From JAHELQ01 sp965603365 (lineage in GTDB: Bacteria > Acidobacteriota > Aminicenantia > UBA2199): a stretch of 64,000 nucleotides of DNA. Positions 26,829 through 36,207 of this stretch are shown here, piece by piece. Positions within the stretch are counted from its first letter, which is position 1; the number at the start of each line of letters is the position of its first letter. The notes under the pieces were generated by a model that was not told the origin of the DNA, made no database searches, and worked only from the letters and a program-made list of their open reading frames with translations. The stretch spans positions 29,282 to 93,281 of the forward strand of contig CBFDCR010000011.1 in NCBI GenBank assembly GCA_965603365.1, given 5' to 3'. The position numbers and the translations under genes were made by a program.

Positions 26829-27839
26829 GTGAGTATGATTAAGATTGGTGTATTTGGTTTTGGTTACTGGGGGCCCAATTTGGTGCGAAATTTTTTCGCT
26901 ACCCCGGGTTGTGAGGTCCGGCGGGTGGTGGATGTCAATCCCGAACGACTGAAAAAGTCAAAACTCCTATACCCTACCATTGATACCTCCTCCGATACAG
27001 CCGCCATCCTGGAGGATACCGACATCGATGCGGTGGTGATTGCTTTGCCGATCTCCTTTCATTATGAGATCGCCAAAGAGGCCCTGTTAAACGGGAAACA
27101 TGTGTTGCTGGAGAAGCCCATGACCCGGTTGAAGAGCCAGGCTCGGGAGTTGATCGATATTGCCAGCGATAAAGGCAAGATACTGATGGTGGATCACACC
27201 TTCCTGTACACCGGGGCAGTGCGAAAGATCAAGGAGATTGTTTCCCGGGGCGAACTGGGGAACATTCGCTATTTTGACTCCACCCGTATCAATTTGGGGC
27301 TTTTTCAGAGTGACATGAATGTGATCTGGGATCTGGCCCCCCACGATATTTCCATTTTGCTGCACCTGGTAGATGCGTTCCCCCAGAGCGTGATTGCCAC
27401 CGGTATTTCCCATACCGGCAATGATCTGGAAAACCTGGCCTATTTGACGCTGAGTTTTGAGTCCAATATGGTGGCCCATTTTACCTCTTCCTGGACCTCC
27501 CCGGTCAAGATTCGCCAGATTCTAATCGGTGGAACGAAAAAGATGATCGTCTATGACGATGTAGAGCCCACCGAAAAGGTGAAGGTCTACGACACCGGCT
27601 TTGAAGTCAGATCCGAAGAGGAGAAGAATAAGATACTGGTGGATTACCGGGTGGGGGACATATATATTCCCAAGATCGACAACCGGGAGGCCCTCAAAGG
27701 GGTGGCTGAGGATTTCGTGGCCGCCGTTGATCGGGGAACCGAACCGGTCTCCAACTGGAAGAGTGGCTTAGACGTGGTCACCATCCTGGAAGCAGCGGAA
27801 CAATCCATCAAGAATAGGGGCCGGGAGGTGCTGCTGTGA
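26829..27839 (+). CDS. Gfo/Idh/MocA-family oxidoreductase, probably sugar-nucleotide 3-dehydrogenase
   Basis: A 336-residue NAD-dependent enzyme. The Rossmann fold opens with GVFGFGYWGPNLVRNF, the catalytic EKP motif is LLEKPMT near residue 97, and WDLAPHDIS corresponds to the conserved active-site His region. With the aminotransferase that follows it resembles the WbpB/WbpE (WlbA/WlbC) pair that makes 3-amino sugars from UDP-GlcNAc-uronate. GTG 26829 is favoured because AAAAAGGAG ends five bases upstream; an internal ATG lies at 26835. Its stop overlaps the next start as GTGA. Confidence 0.85.
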   Translation: MSMIKIGVFGFGYWGPNLVRNFFATPGCEVRRVVDVNPERLKKSKLLYPTIDTSSDTAAILEDTDIDAVVIALPISFHYEIAKEALLNGKHVLLEKPMTRLKSQARELIDIASDKGKILMVDHTFLYTGAVRKIKEIVSRGELGNIRYFDSTRINLGLFQSDMNVIWDLAPHDISILLHLVDAFPQSVIATGISHTGNDLENLAYLTLSFESNMVAHFTSSWTSPVKIRQILIGGTKKMIVYDDVEPTEKVKVYDTGFEVRSEEEKNKILVDYRVGDIYIPKIDNREALKGVAEDFVAAVDRGTEPVSNWKSGLDVVTILEAAEQSIKNRGREVLL

Positions 27840-28942
27840 AGGTAAATTTTGTTGATTTGAAAGCCCAATATGAATCGATCAAAGGGGAGATCCATGAAGC
27901 CATCCACCAGGTGATCGAGAACACCGCCTTTGCCGCCGGCCCCTTTGTCAAGGAGTTTGAAGGGGCCTTTGCCCGGGCCCACCAGTCAAAATTCTGTGTA
28001 GGGGTCAATTCCGGCACCTCCGCCCTGCATGCGGCCTTGATGTGTCTGGGGGTCGGGCCGGGGGACGAGGTGATTGTACCGGCCAACACCTTTTTTGCCA
28101 CCCCGGAGGCGGTCAGCCTGACCGGGGCAGTACCGGTTTTTGTGGATTGTGATACACAGTATTACAACATGGACCCCCATGGTGTCGAGGCGGCCATTAC
28201 GGAGCGCACCAGGGCCGTCATCCCGGTACACCTGTACGGCCAGCCGGCCCAACTGGATAAGATTAAAGGCATTACCGATAGACATAAACTCTTGCTAATA
28301 GAAGATTGTGCCCAGGCTCACCTGGCCGAGTTCCGGGGCAAGCCGGTGGGCACCACCGGGGCGGTGGGCTGCTTCAGTTTTTATCCGGGTAAGAACCTGG
28401 GGGCCTACGGTGAAGGGGGAGCGGTGCTGACCGATGATGAAGCCCTGTACCGGAAACTCCTGGCCTTCCGGGACCACGGTTCTTTTCGGAAATATTACCA
28501 CGATTTTATCGGCCACAACTACCGGATGGAGGGCTTCCAGGGGGCCATCCTGAATGTCAAGCTAAAATACCTATCCACCTGGATCGAACAGAGAAGAAAA
28601 AATGCCGCATTATACCGGAGATATCTAAAAGAGTGCGAAGAAGTCAGCCTGCCCGAAGAGATGCCCGATACACGCCATGTCTACCACCTGTTTGTGGTTC
28701 GGGTGCCCCGCCGGGATCGATTGCAGGAATATTTAAAGGAACACAATATTTACACGGGCATCCATTACCCTATCCCCTGCCATCTCCAGAAGGCCTATGA
28801 AACGCTGAATTATCGAAGGGGCAACTTCCCGGCCTGTGAACGGTACGCCGACGAGATCCTCTCCCTGCCCATGTTTGCCGAACTAAAAGAGGAAGAGATC
28901 GCCTGCGTGGCCGAGAAAGTTGCCCATTTTTACCGGGGATGA
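27836..28942 (+). CDS. DegT/DnrJ/EryC1/StrS aminotransferase
   Basis: A 368-residue PLP-dependent sugar aminotransferase. K186 in SFYPGKNLGAYGEGG is the expected Schiff-base lysine; the EDCAQAH and GTSALHAAL blocks also match the family. It starts at GTG 27836, overlapping the oxidoreductase by four bases. Together they probably make a 3-amino-3-deoxy sugar nucleotide (WbpE-like role, inferred from the pairing). No acetyltransferase follows directly, but one is at 39694. Downstream, 143 bases lie before the next gene. Confidence 0.88.
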   Translation: MKVNFVDLKAQYESIKGEIHEAIHQVIENTAFAAGPFVKEFEGAFARAHQSKFCVGVNSGTSALHAALMCLGVGPGDEVIVPANTFFATPEAVSLTGAVPVFVDCDTQYYNMDPHGVEAAITERTRAVIPVHLYGQPAQLDKIKGITDRHKLLLIEDCAQAHLAEFRGKPVGTTGAVGCFSFYPGKNLGAYGEGGAVLTDDEALYRKLLAFRDHGSFRKYYHDFIGHNYRMEGFQGAILNVKLKYLSTWIEQRRKNAALYRRYLKECEEVSLPEEMPDTRHVYHLFVVRVPRRDRLQEYLKEHNIYTGIHYPIPCHLQKAYETLNYRRGNFPACERYADEILSLPMFAELKEEEIACVAEKVAHFYRG

Positions 28943-29085
28943 CAAAATTTATCGTTTTGTTAACAATTTTTGTTATTCCTTACATCCGAAAGGGGCAATA
29001 AATCAGGATATTACCTTACTTTGTATTCTGGCATCAAAATTGCTGAAATAAAAAGGAGTGTACCAATCCAATTTAGGAGGTTACG

Positions 29086-31770
29086 ATGAAGAGAATATTA
29101 CTTCTGATGATAGCTATTAGCCTGATCATGAATGTCAATCTAATAGCCCAGTATCAGGTGACCGAGCTGTCCGATACCATATGGTGCCAGTATCCTTACG
29201 TGATGCCTTTCGACAACGGCAACAAGATGATGGTGGTGTGGAGTGAGGGCAACACCCTGAACGACAGTATATACATGCGTATTTACGAAAACGGGGCGTG
29301 GGGCCCCAAAACCGCGGTGATTAACACCGGCAACAAATCCCAGTACCCGCAGTTGGCCATCGATTCCACCGGTCAGATACACATGACCTGGATGGAAGGT
29401 GTGGGCGGCGGCCGGGATATCTATTATGCCAGGTACACAAACGGGCAGTGGTCTGGTATGGCACCGGTCTACATCAGCAGCGGCTACAACTCCACCTGGC
29501 CCAGCATCGCCCTGGACGGCAAGGATGTTATCCATGTGGTCTGGACCCACGACTACCAGACCTACTCCAATGCCACTGATAACGACGTCTGGCACCGCTA
29601 CATCCATATTAACAATACGCTGTGGACCGGCCCCCGCAATGTGTCCCGCTGGCGATACACCACCTCCTACCATCCTGCTCTGGCCGCGGTAGGCACCAAA
29701 CAATTCTGTACCTGGATGCAGGGGGTGGATGGGAGATGGAGCGTTTATTTTTCCGATCGCGTCAGCGGCAGCCAGTGGACTACCATTCAGAATATCCAGG
29801 GCGGCGGCACCTGGCCGGCCATGACTGCCGATTCGCTGGGCAATCCCCATGTGCTGATCAATATGGCCGACGGCGCCCTGTATTACCGCAACCGCATCAA
29901 CGGCAGTTGGAGCGGGCCGCAAACGTTGAATACCTACGCCCGAAAGAAGAATTTCGTCACTATCAAGGCCGATAAAGACGACAACCTCTATGCCGCCTGG
30001 CGCCAGGGACCCGGCGGGCCTTCGGGCCAGGAAAATACCGCCAGGATTTTCTTTGCCAAAGGCGACCGGCTGGGCAACTGGGAAGCGCCGGAACTGGTTC
30101 ATGTGGGCGGCGTCACCAAACACCCCATCATCGGAACCGATGTCAACGGCGGCGTCCACCTGGTCTGGTTCGATACTATCGACAATCCCACTTCCGGCCA
30201 TGCCGGCTACGAATACGGCCGGGTCTTTTACGCCCAAATTTCTGCCGGAAACTCCATAAAGATCGTTGCCCCCAACGGCGGCGAAAAGTGGCGCATCGGC
30301 GAGGAGCATACCCTGACCTGGGAGACCACCGTACCGGACGGGGGAGAACCGGTTGAATATGTGAAAGTCGAATACTCCACCGACAGCGGCGGTACCTTCA
30401 ACACCCTTTATGAATCGATACCCAACACCGGTTCAGCTACGGGCGTTATTCCCCGTGATCTGGTGGATCCCTCGACCCAGTGCCGATTCCGGATCAGCGA
30501 TGTGAACGGCACCTGTTCGGATACCAGTAACGGTGACTTTACCCTCCTGCCCCCCTATTCGGAAGCCGGTTACTCCTTTAACAATGACGGCAGTTGGACA
30601 CCGGCGGGCAACGGCAGCGAGAGCTGGTATCTGGGTGATTTTAACGGTGACGGTCTCACCGATCTGATGAGATATATTATCGGGGTCGCTTCCGAGGTTC
30701 TGACCTCCGATGGGACTCGGTTCAACAATACCGGCAAATGGACCGGGGCCGGCAATGGTTATGCCGGCTGGTTTGTGGGGGACTTCAACGGCGATGGCCG
30801 GGACGACCTGTTCCGCCACTATCCGGAAGGCAACAATATGTTCCTGTCCAATGGTAGTCAATTCTATTCCGACGGCAATTGGACGCCGGCGGGGGACGGT
30901 TCCGATGGCTGGTATCTGGGTGATTTTAACGGCGACGGCCGCACCGATCTGTTGAGATATATCATCAATACCGGCAGCCAGGTCCTCCTTTCCAACGGCA
31001 GTCGATTCGTCAATGACGGCGTCTGGACACCGGCGGGCAACGGCAGTGACGGCTGGTATATCGGCGATTTTAACGGTGACGGCCGGGACGACCTGATGCG
31101 ATTTGTGGCCGGTGTGGGTTCGCAGCCGCTCCTATCCGACGGCACCCAGTTCATTAATGACGGCACCTGGACCCCGGCGGGTACCGGCACCGACGGCTGG
31201 TATGTGGGAGACTTTGACGGCGATGAAGATGCAGACATCTTTCGTTATCGGCCACTTCTTTCCGGCGCAGAGGTCTTCCTTGCCGATGGTTCCCAATTTA
31301 ATTATGACGGCAGTTGGACGGATGCCGGTAAGGGTACGGACCCCTATTGGTACATCGGTGATTTTAACGGCGACGGTAAACAGGATCTGTTGCGCTACAT
31401 CAAATGGACGTCTACAGATGTCCTCCTCGCTACCGGCGGAGCCGCCGCTGCCTCATCGATTTTTGCCTATCAAGATGCCGGAAAACGGTACGAAGATCCG
31501 ACTTCCTACGAGTCCTTGAATATCGGCATTGACACCGAGAGAAGAGAACTGACTGTTGAAGAGGGCGAACGGTTCCTATCGCCATTTCTGCAAATGGTGG
31601 AACGGGGCGAAATGCCCACCATAGTTGAGTTACAGTCGGCCTATGAGGAATTTACCGGCAAGAGGGTGCGCCGGGTAACCATTTTCCGCCTGCTGGATCG
31701 CCATAACTGGGAACAGAGAATTGCCGGATTTTACCGTCCTAATAAAGAAAATTTAGAAACAGCAAAATAG
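29086..31770 (+). CDS. Secreted FG-GAP/propeller protein with winged-helix-like C-terminus
   Basis: 894 residues. A signal peptide (about 1-22) is followed by an N-terminal beta-propeller-like region (about 25-385) with recurrent HxVW-type repeats, a PNGGEKW Ig-like domain (about 391-485), then six repeats of about 47 residues (about 498-785), each with a GDFNGDG-type calcium-binding loop (the fifth reads GDFDGDE). Residues about 832-885 look like a winged helix: PTIVELQSAYEEFTGK then RVTIFRLLDRHNW, as in IS630-type transposase N-termini. Such a domain in a secreted protein is odd. No sorting signal is recognised. A perfect AGGAGG (29075-29080) lies five bases before ATG. It stands alone between two operons; possibly a surface adhesin. 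Confidence 0.8.
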   Translation: MKRILLLMIAISLIMNVNLIAQYQVTELSDTIWCQYPYVMPFDNGNKMMVVWSEGNTLNDSIYMRIYENGAWGPKTAVINTGNKSQYPQLAIDSTGQIHMTWMEGVGGGRDIYYARYTNGQWSGMAPVYISSGYNSTWPSIALDGKDVIHVVWTHDYQTYSNATDNDVWHRYIHINNTLWTGPRNVSRWRYTTSYHPALAAVGTKQFCTWMQGVDGRWSVYFSDRVSGSQWTTIQNIQGGGTWPAMTADSLGNPHVLINMADGALYYRNRINGSWSGPQTLNTYARKKNFVTIKADKDDNLYAAWRQGPGGPSGQENTARIFFAKGDRLGNWEAPELVHVGGVTKHPIIGTDVNGGVHLVWFDTIDNPTSGHAGYEYGRVFYAQISAGNSIKIVAPNGGEKWRIGEEHTLTWETTVPDGGEPVEYVKVEYSTDSGGTFNTLYESIPNTGSATGVIPRDLVDPSTQCRFRISDVNGTCSDTSNGDFTLLPPYSEAGYSFNNDGSWTPAGNGSESWYLGDFNGDGLTDLMRYIIGVASEVLTSDGTRFNNTGKWTGAGNGYAGWFVGDFNGDGRDDLFRHYPEGNNMFLSNGSQFYSDGNWTPAGDGSDGWYLGDFNGDGRTDLLRYIINTGSQVLLSNGSRFVNDGVWTPAGNGSDGWYIGDFNGDGRDDLMRFVAGVGSQPLLSDGTQFINDGTWTPAGTGTDGWYVGDFDGDEDADIFRYRPLLSGAEVFLADGSQFNYDGSWTDAGKGTDPYWYIGDFNGDGKQDLLRYIKWTSTDVLLATGGAAAASSIFAYQDAGKRYEDPTSYESLNIGIDTERRELTVEEGERFLSPFLQMVERGEMPTIVELQSAYEEFTGKRVRRVTIFRLLDRHNWEQRIAGFYRPNKENLETAK

Positions 31771-31893
31771 AATATTAAACTATTAAACGAAAGTTATCTA
31801 ACGGATATTCCAGGAGGCTGCTGGATAGTATTGAATCATTAAGAGTAATTTAAGTACGCATACCGAAACAAGGGGATTGGTATAGGTTCAGCC

Positions 31894-33330
31894 ATGAGGC
31901 TTAGCAGCGGGCAACGATACATCTCAAACTACTCTTCCATTGTCATGGTGTATTTCATCAGTATGATTATACCCTTTCTCATACTGATGATGATAGGCAG
32001 GTTCTATCCGGTGGCGGAGTTTGGCAGATATGCGATTGCCACATCCTTCATGGGGACGGTGGCTATTCTATTCAATCTGGGCATCTCCAACACAGTGAGT
32101 TTCGAAATTGCGGTCATCGACAGGCGGTCTAAGGCTCAAATTGCCGAAATCCTGAATGTGGGAAGCGTCTGTTTTGCCATCTTCTCTCTTTTCGGTCTCT
32201 TGATCGTTGCGGTCGCCCTGTATTTGCTGGGCTACCGGCCGGAGATTATGAAGATCATATTTGCCCTGGCGCCGGGATACTGGTTGATGGGGCTGAATAC
32301 CATATGGAACGCGACATTTTTGGGTATCCGGGAGATGAAATATATCGTGGTATCTTCGCTGGCCGTGTTAATGGCTGTTCTCCTCTTTGTCATTCCCCTG
32401 GTTATTCTCAGGAAGCCGCTGTGGGTGGTGGCGCTGGTCTGGTCCTTGAGTCAGATTGCCGGTACGGCGGTCATCCTCTTCCTGATCGGCAAGAAAGGTT
32501 ATCTAAAAAGGTCTAAAATATTGAAGGGTAAATTGTCCTTTTTTATGCGGCGGGCCCTGGGCATCGGTATGGACAACCTGCTTTTCCGGTTGGGCGACAA
32601 CCTGACCAATATTTTACTGCCCCTCTATCTGACCGAAGAAATCATCGGTATCTTCAACGGCGCCTTCAAACCGTTTGTCCTGTTGGTGGCGGGTACCCAG
32701 ATTTCGATCCAGTTTTTTAATCCCTATATCGCCGCGGTCAGGGATTCGGATAAAAAAAGCAAAGAAAAAATATTGTCGGCATTTCACAAGCTGATATTCT
32801 TTTTTACCTTTACGGTGACCGTCCTGCCCCTGTTCTTTGCCGGTGCCATTAATCACCTGATCTTCGGCAGCCAGTTGAGCCGGAGTGTACCCTATATGGT
32901 CATCCTGACGGTGGGTTATCTGTTTGCCAATTCCCCCCCCTACTCCTCTCCCTTAAAGGCCCTGGGATTGGAGTGGAAGGTGATCCTGTCGGCGGCGGCG
33001 AAATTAATACTCAATATAGTAGGGGTAGTGGTGCTGGTGCCCCTTTTGGGCCTGAAGGGGGCAATCTATGCGGTGGTGATGTCACTGATCGGTTATTGGC
33101 TGGTCAATGTGGTTATTTACACCTACCAGAAGATCAAACCGATCAGCGGTGTTCCTAATTATATCCTGTTTTTGCTGTTTGTTTTGCTCAACGGCTGGCT
33201 GCTGAACAGCGTTTGGGGTGAAGGGCTGCCGGTTATGTTGGTTTTCCTTCTCTTGAACGGTGTGGGCGGCTTTTTCCTCTATTTAAGAAAGGCGGACAAG
33301 ACCCGTCTGCGGGAATTGATCAAGGGATAG
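31894..33330 (+). CDS. Wzx-type oligosaccharide flippase
   Basis: A 478-residue protein with about twelve to fourteen hydrophobic spans and the MATE/MVF-like pattern of the polysaccharide transporter family. The first span (SIVMVYFISMIIPFLILM) is followed by FGRYAIATSFMG, typical of Wzx. It would flip undecaprenyl-linked repeat units to the periplasm. A second flippase is at 52419. The upstream 123-base gap shows no convincing promoter and no strong Shine-Dalgarno. Confidence 0.87.
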   Translation: MRLSSGQRYISNYSSIVMVYFISMIIPFLILMMIGRFYPVAEFGRYAIATSFMGTVAILFNLGISNTVSFEIAVIDRRSKAQIAEILNVGSVCFAIFSLFGLLIVAVALYLLGYRPEIMKIIFALAPGYWLMGLNTIWNATFLGIREMKYIVVSSLAVLMAVLLFVIPLVILRKPLWVVALVWSLSQIAGTAVILFLIGKKGYLKRSKILKGKLSFFMRRALGIGMDNLLFRLGDNLTNILLPLYLTEEIIGIFNGAFKPFVLLVAGTQISIQFFNPYIAAVRDSDKKSKEKILSAFHKLIFFFTFTVTVLPLFFAGAINHLIFGSQLSRSVPYMVILTVGYLFANSPPYSSPLKALGLEWKVILSAAAKLILNIVGVVVLVPLLGLKGAIYAVVMSLIGYWLVNVVIYTYQKIKPISGVPNYILFLLFVLLNGWLLNSVWGEGLPVMLVFLLLNGVGGFFLYLRKADKTRLRELIKG

Positions 33331-33355
33331 ATCATAAGGTCAGGCTGGGCCTTTG

Positions 33356-33384
33356 TTGAAATGTGCTGTTTTTTGTGTTATAAA
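33356..33384 (+). promoter_or_regulatory. Sigma70-like promoter of the Wzz-fusion operon
   Basis: TTGAAA at 33356-33361, a 17-base spacer, and TATAAA at 33379-33384, five of six matches each. It would start RNA near 33391, leaving a leader of about 100 bases before ATG 33491. It lies just after the flippase stop and heads a run of about 22.6 kb of same-strand genes. Confidence 0.6.
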
Positions 33385-33457
33385 AAGCTGTCGTAGTGGT
33401 TTTAAGGAAGGTCGTTTTACTATTTTTTTTTGGCCGATTTTTGCGTTTACACGTAAA

Positions 33458-33469
33458 GGCGGGAGCTTG
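33458..33469 (+). promoter_or_regulatory. ops-like element in operon leader
   Basis: GGCGGGAGCTTG matches the E. coli ops consensus GGCGGTAGCGTG at 10 of 12 positions. It lies in the transcribed leader of a long polysaccharide operon, the expected place for RfaH-type anti-termination, with a T-rich stretch (33421-33431) just upstream. No NusG paralogue is in the window, so a role is inferred only. Confidence 0.35.
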
Positions 33470-33490
33470 CTCAAATAAGGAGTAAATTAT

Positions 33491-36190
33491 ATGTCAAAAA
33501 CAAAGGGGACGTCGGTGGGGGAGAATCATCCGGGGGGCGATTATCAAGGAGATCTTATTGTCGTATCGAGGGTTTTGTATAAAAGAAGATGGCTGATTAT
33601 CCTGGGGACCGTCGTGTTTACCTGCCTCTCCTTTATCCTATCCCTCCTATTGCCCAGGGTATACTACAGTAAGGGGTTCTTCCAGATATCGGAGATTATT
33701 CAATCGGGGAATCAACGGAGACTGCTGTTGACTTCGGAGTTGCTGGATACTTCAAAATTCACCATCCTGCGCTACCTTAAAGAGATGGGTCTCCTGGAGT
33801 TTGCCGGGTTGTCTTTATATGAGGATCTGGACCAGCCGGACGCCTTCATTGTCTCTGTTCCGGAATTCAATAGACATGAAGCGATCCTCACCAGCGGAGA
33901 GGAGTTTATGCGTTTTGTGCGAAGTCATGGGCAGTTGGAGCCGGGACAGGCAGAAGCCCTGGAGAAAAAAATTTCAGGCAGCGGTCTGTCCGGCTATATC
34001 GAAAGGGTTTATGCCTTTAACGATGAGGATTTAGAGTTGAAGATCAATCGGGCCTACTACCCGACCAATTTTATTATCGGTTTGAATGTGAAGATGTGGG
34101 GAAAAACCCCGGAGGGTGCCCGGGAAAATTTGCAGGTACTGGGGGAATACATCAAGAACACCATCGTCTACGAGAAGCTGGAAGATTTTCTCCGGACCAA
34201 AAGGAATTACCTGAGGAATATCATCAATCTATATTCGGAATTTAACCGGATGAACAAATTGACGGAGGCGCAGCTTCTGGAAAAGAGGAAGAGTATCCTT
34301 TCGCTTTTGTCAACTGCCGGGGGAACAGCGGAGCTTCGCAGCGACCTGACGGATATTCGCAAGCGGCTGCTGGACCTTGACTTGCTGAAGTCCGGCATGC
34401 AGACCGAGCTTCGGAAGAACCGCTTGTGTCTGCATTTCTTTAGCGTGGTACTGCGAGAGATGAGACAGAGTAAAGGGGGTACGCTTGAAATTTTAACCAT
34501 GATTGGAAATCTCCAGGATACCTATTTGAAGGATAAAAAACCGGATGAACCGCTGAGAAAAGAACTGGCCCTGTCCATTCAGAACGAGCTCTCCAACTTC
34601 AAGGAGATGCTTGGGGGCACCATGAGATTTCGTTCCGGGCCCACCAGGCCCCAAAAACCGTCCCGGCCGCCCAGCGGAGCCATTGTGATCCTGGGATTTT
34701 TCCTGGGCCTCCTGGTGTTCGTCTTTCTTGCCCTCTTTATAGATTTCCTCCAGAAGAATGCAGCCAAAATCAAGGGCAAGGAGGGACTCTTGCTCTGTTT
34801 GTTGGTTCTGACCAGCCTGTTGGTGACGGGGGGCTGCGGTCCCGGTTCCTCGGCTTCTGTGGATAAACCCAACATTATCCTGCTCATTAACGACGCCTGG
34901 CGCCGGGATTCCCTGGGCTGCTACAACCCGGACAGCCCCAACACCCCCCATATTGATGAATTTTTCAGGCGGGGAGTTATTTTTAAGAATGCCTTTTCCC
35001 AGAGCCCCAAGACCATCAACTCCTCGGCTTCCATGTTCTGCTCGGTCTATCCCGCCGAACACGGCTATAATAATTATCAATTGAAGGTCTCTTCGGAGTT
35101 GACGTCCATTGCCGAGATGCTCAAACAGTCGGGATATACCACCCTGGGCATCTCTGCCAATCCCCACGTCACCCGGCGCAACGGCCTGGCCCAGGGATTT
35201 GATGAATTCATCGAGTTTCTTTACTGGAAGGACTCCCCTTCCTGCAGCCAGATGAACGACATGTTCATGAAATGGCTGCGCCAGCATAGGGGGCAGAGAT
35301 TTTTTGCCATGCTGTGGTATATCGATACCCACAGCCCCTATAATCCGCCCCAGAGGTTCATCAACAAATATATCCCCCCCGACCAGCGGAAACTGGTTAC
35401 CGAGAGGTTGAAGAGACCGAGCAATAAGGAGCATTTTAACGAGAGCGAACGGGAAATTACCAGGAAGCTGTACGCCGCCGCGGTTCGCTATTTCGATGCG
35501 GAATTTCACCGACTGACGGTATCTCTGGAAAAAGAGGATCTTCTGAAGAATTCCGTTATCATCCTGACCAGCGATCACGGCGAGTCCTTCTGGGAGAGGA
35601 GAGGTTTTTCTGGCCGGGAGATGGTGGGACACGGAAATTGTCTCCACGCCGAAGAGATTAATATTCCCCTGCTCATGCGGCTGCCGCAACTGGAAGAGAC
35701 CGTGGTGGTGGAGGAAGCGGCCCAGCACATCGACCTTCTGCCCACTCTCGTGGCGCTGGCGGGCGGCAAAATCGACTCCCCCAAACACTATGTCCGGGGA
35801 GAGAGCCTGGTTCCCCTGTTCAGGGGAGGGAATTTTAAAGATCGGCCATTCGTCTTTACCGAAAACATCAGCACCAATGAGAAGGGAGAGGGGGCACACA
35901 TGAGGGGTATCCAGGATATGCGTCACAAGTTGATCGTTAATAACCCAATCGGAGATAAAAAGAGTCGGGCCAATAGGCTCAGATTTTTTGATTTAAGGGC
36001 CGGGGAAAAATTGCTGGAGGCCGACCTTGCCGAGGTTCGACCGCTGGTTAAGGAGTTTCGCCGGCAGTTGGCCCGCTGGCGTTCCACCCTGGAGATCAGG
36101 CGGTTCTCGGCGGCGTTGATCCGGGGGGAAGAGAAGGAGCAGTTGAAAGGGGTGAAAGAGAAGCTGAAGACATTGGGGTACCTGGATTAG
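33491..36190 (+). CDS. Wzz-type chain-length regulator fused to a sulfatase-like domain
   Basis: 899 residues, one continuous frame. Residues 30-53 are the first span and 397-417 the second, bracketing a coiled-coil-rich periplasmic region with a proline-rich PTRPQKPSRPPSG lead-in: a Wzz polysaccharide co-polymerase. A short basic loop (418-431) and a third span with a lipobox-like end (433-449, C449) follow, then an alkaline-phosphatase-superfamily domain from about 455: DAWRRDSLGCY, SDHGESF, and T508 in KTINSSAS at the nucleophile position, so no formylglycine site. Topology puts it in the periplasm. It ends LKTLGYLD. No cytoplasmic tyrosine kinase domain is present. AAGGAG lies eight bases before ATG. 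An internal start at 34790 is possible. Confidence 0.85.
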   Translation: MSKTKGTSVGENHPGGDYQGDLIVVSRVLYKRRWLIILGTVVFTCLSFILSLLLPRVYYSKGFFQISEIIQSGNQRRLLLTSELLDTSKFTILRYLKEMGLLEFAGLSLYEDLDQPDAFIVSVPEFNRHEAILTSGEEFMRFVRSHGQLEPGQAEALEKKISGSGLSGYIERVYAFNDEDLELKINRAYYPTNFIIGLNVKMWGKTPEGARENLQVLGEYIKNTIVYEKLEDFLRTKRNYLRNIINLYSEFNRMNKLTEAQLLEKRKSILSLLSTAGGTAELRSDLTDIRKRLLDLDLLKSGMQTELRKNRLCLHFFSVVLREMRQSKGGTLEILTMIGNLQDTYLKDKKPDEPLRKELALSIQNELSNFKEMLGGTMRFRSGPTRPQKPSRPPSGAIVILGFFLGLLVFVFLALFIDFLQKNAAKIKGKEGLLLCLLVLTSLLVTGGCGPGSSASVDKPNIILLINDAWRRDSLGCYNPDSPNTPHIDEFFRRGVIFKNAFSQSPKTINSSASMFCSVYPAEHGYNNYQLKVSSELTSIAEMLKQSGYTTLGISANPHVTRRNGLAQGFDEFIEFLYWKDSPSCSQMNDMFMKWLRQHRGQRFFAMLWYIDTHSPYNPPQRFINKYIPPDQRKLVTERLKRPSNKEHFNESEREITRKLYAAAVRYFDAEFHRLTVSLEKEDLLKNSVIILTSDHGESFWERRGFSGREMVGHGNCLHAEEINIPLLMRLPQLEETVVVEEAAQHIDLLPTLVALAGGKIDSPKHYVRGESLVPLFRGGNFKDRPFVFTENISTNEKGEGAHMRGIQDMRHKLIVNNPIGDKKSRANRLRFFDLRAGEKLLEADLAEVRPLVKEFRRQLARWRSTLEIRRFSAALIRGEEKEQLKGVKEKLKTLGYLD

Positions 36191-36207
36191 GGTGGAGTAT
36201 AGATAAG

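Noticed and set aside
28943..29085. Rho-independent terminator and promoter between the aminotransferase and the FG-GAP gene
   Set aside because: Only short inverted repeats (about five bases) and weak hexamers are visible; not enough to call.
29140..30309. 389-codon minus-strand frame opposite the FG-GAP protein
   Set aside because: Shadow of a repetitive, Gly/Asp-rich coding region; no recognisable protein.
33491..34790. Wzc-type tyrosine kinase
   Set aside because: No Walker A or tyrosine-rich tail; the domain after the second span is a sulfatase-like fold.
34493..35926. 477-codon open frame on the minus strand inside the Wzz-sulfatase fusion
   Set aside because: No domain, no Shine-Dalgarno and exact overlap with a well-supported plus-strand domain; a shadow of high-GC codon usage.
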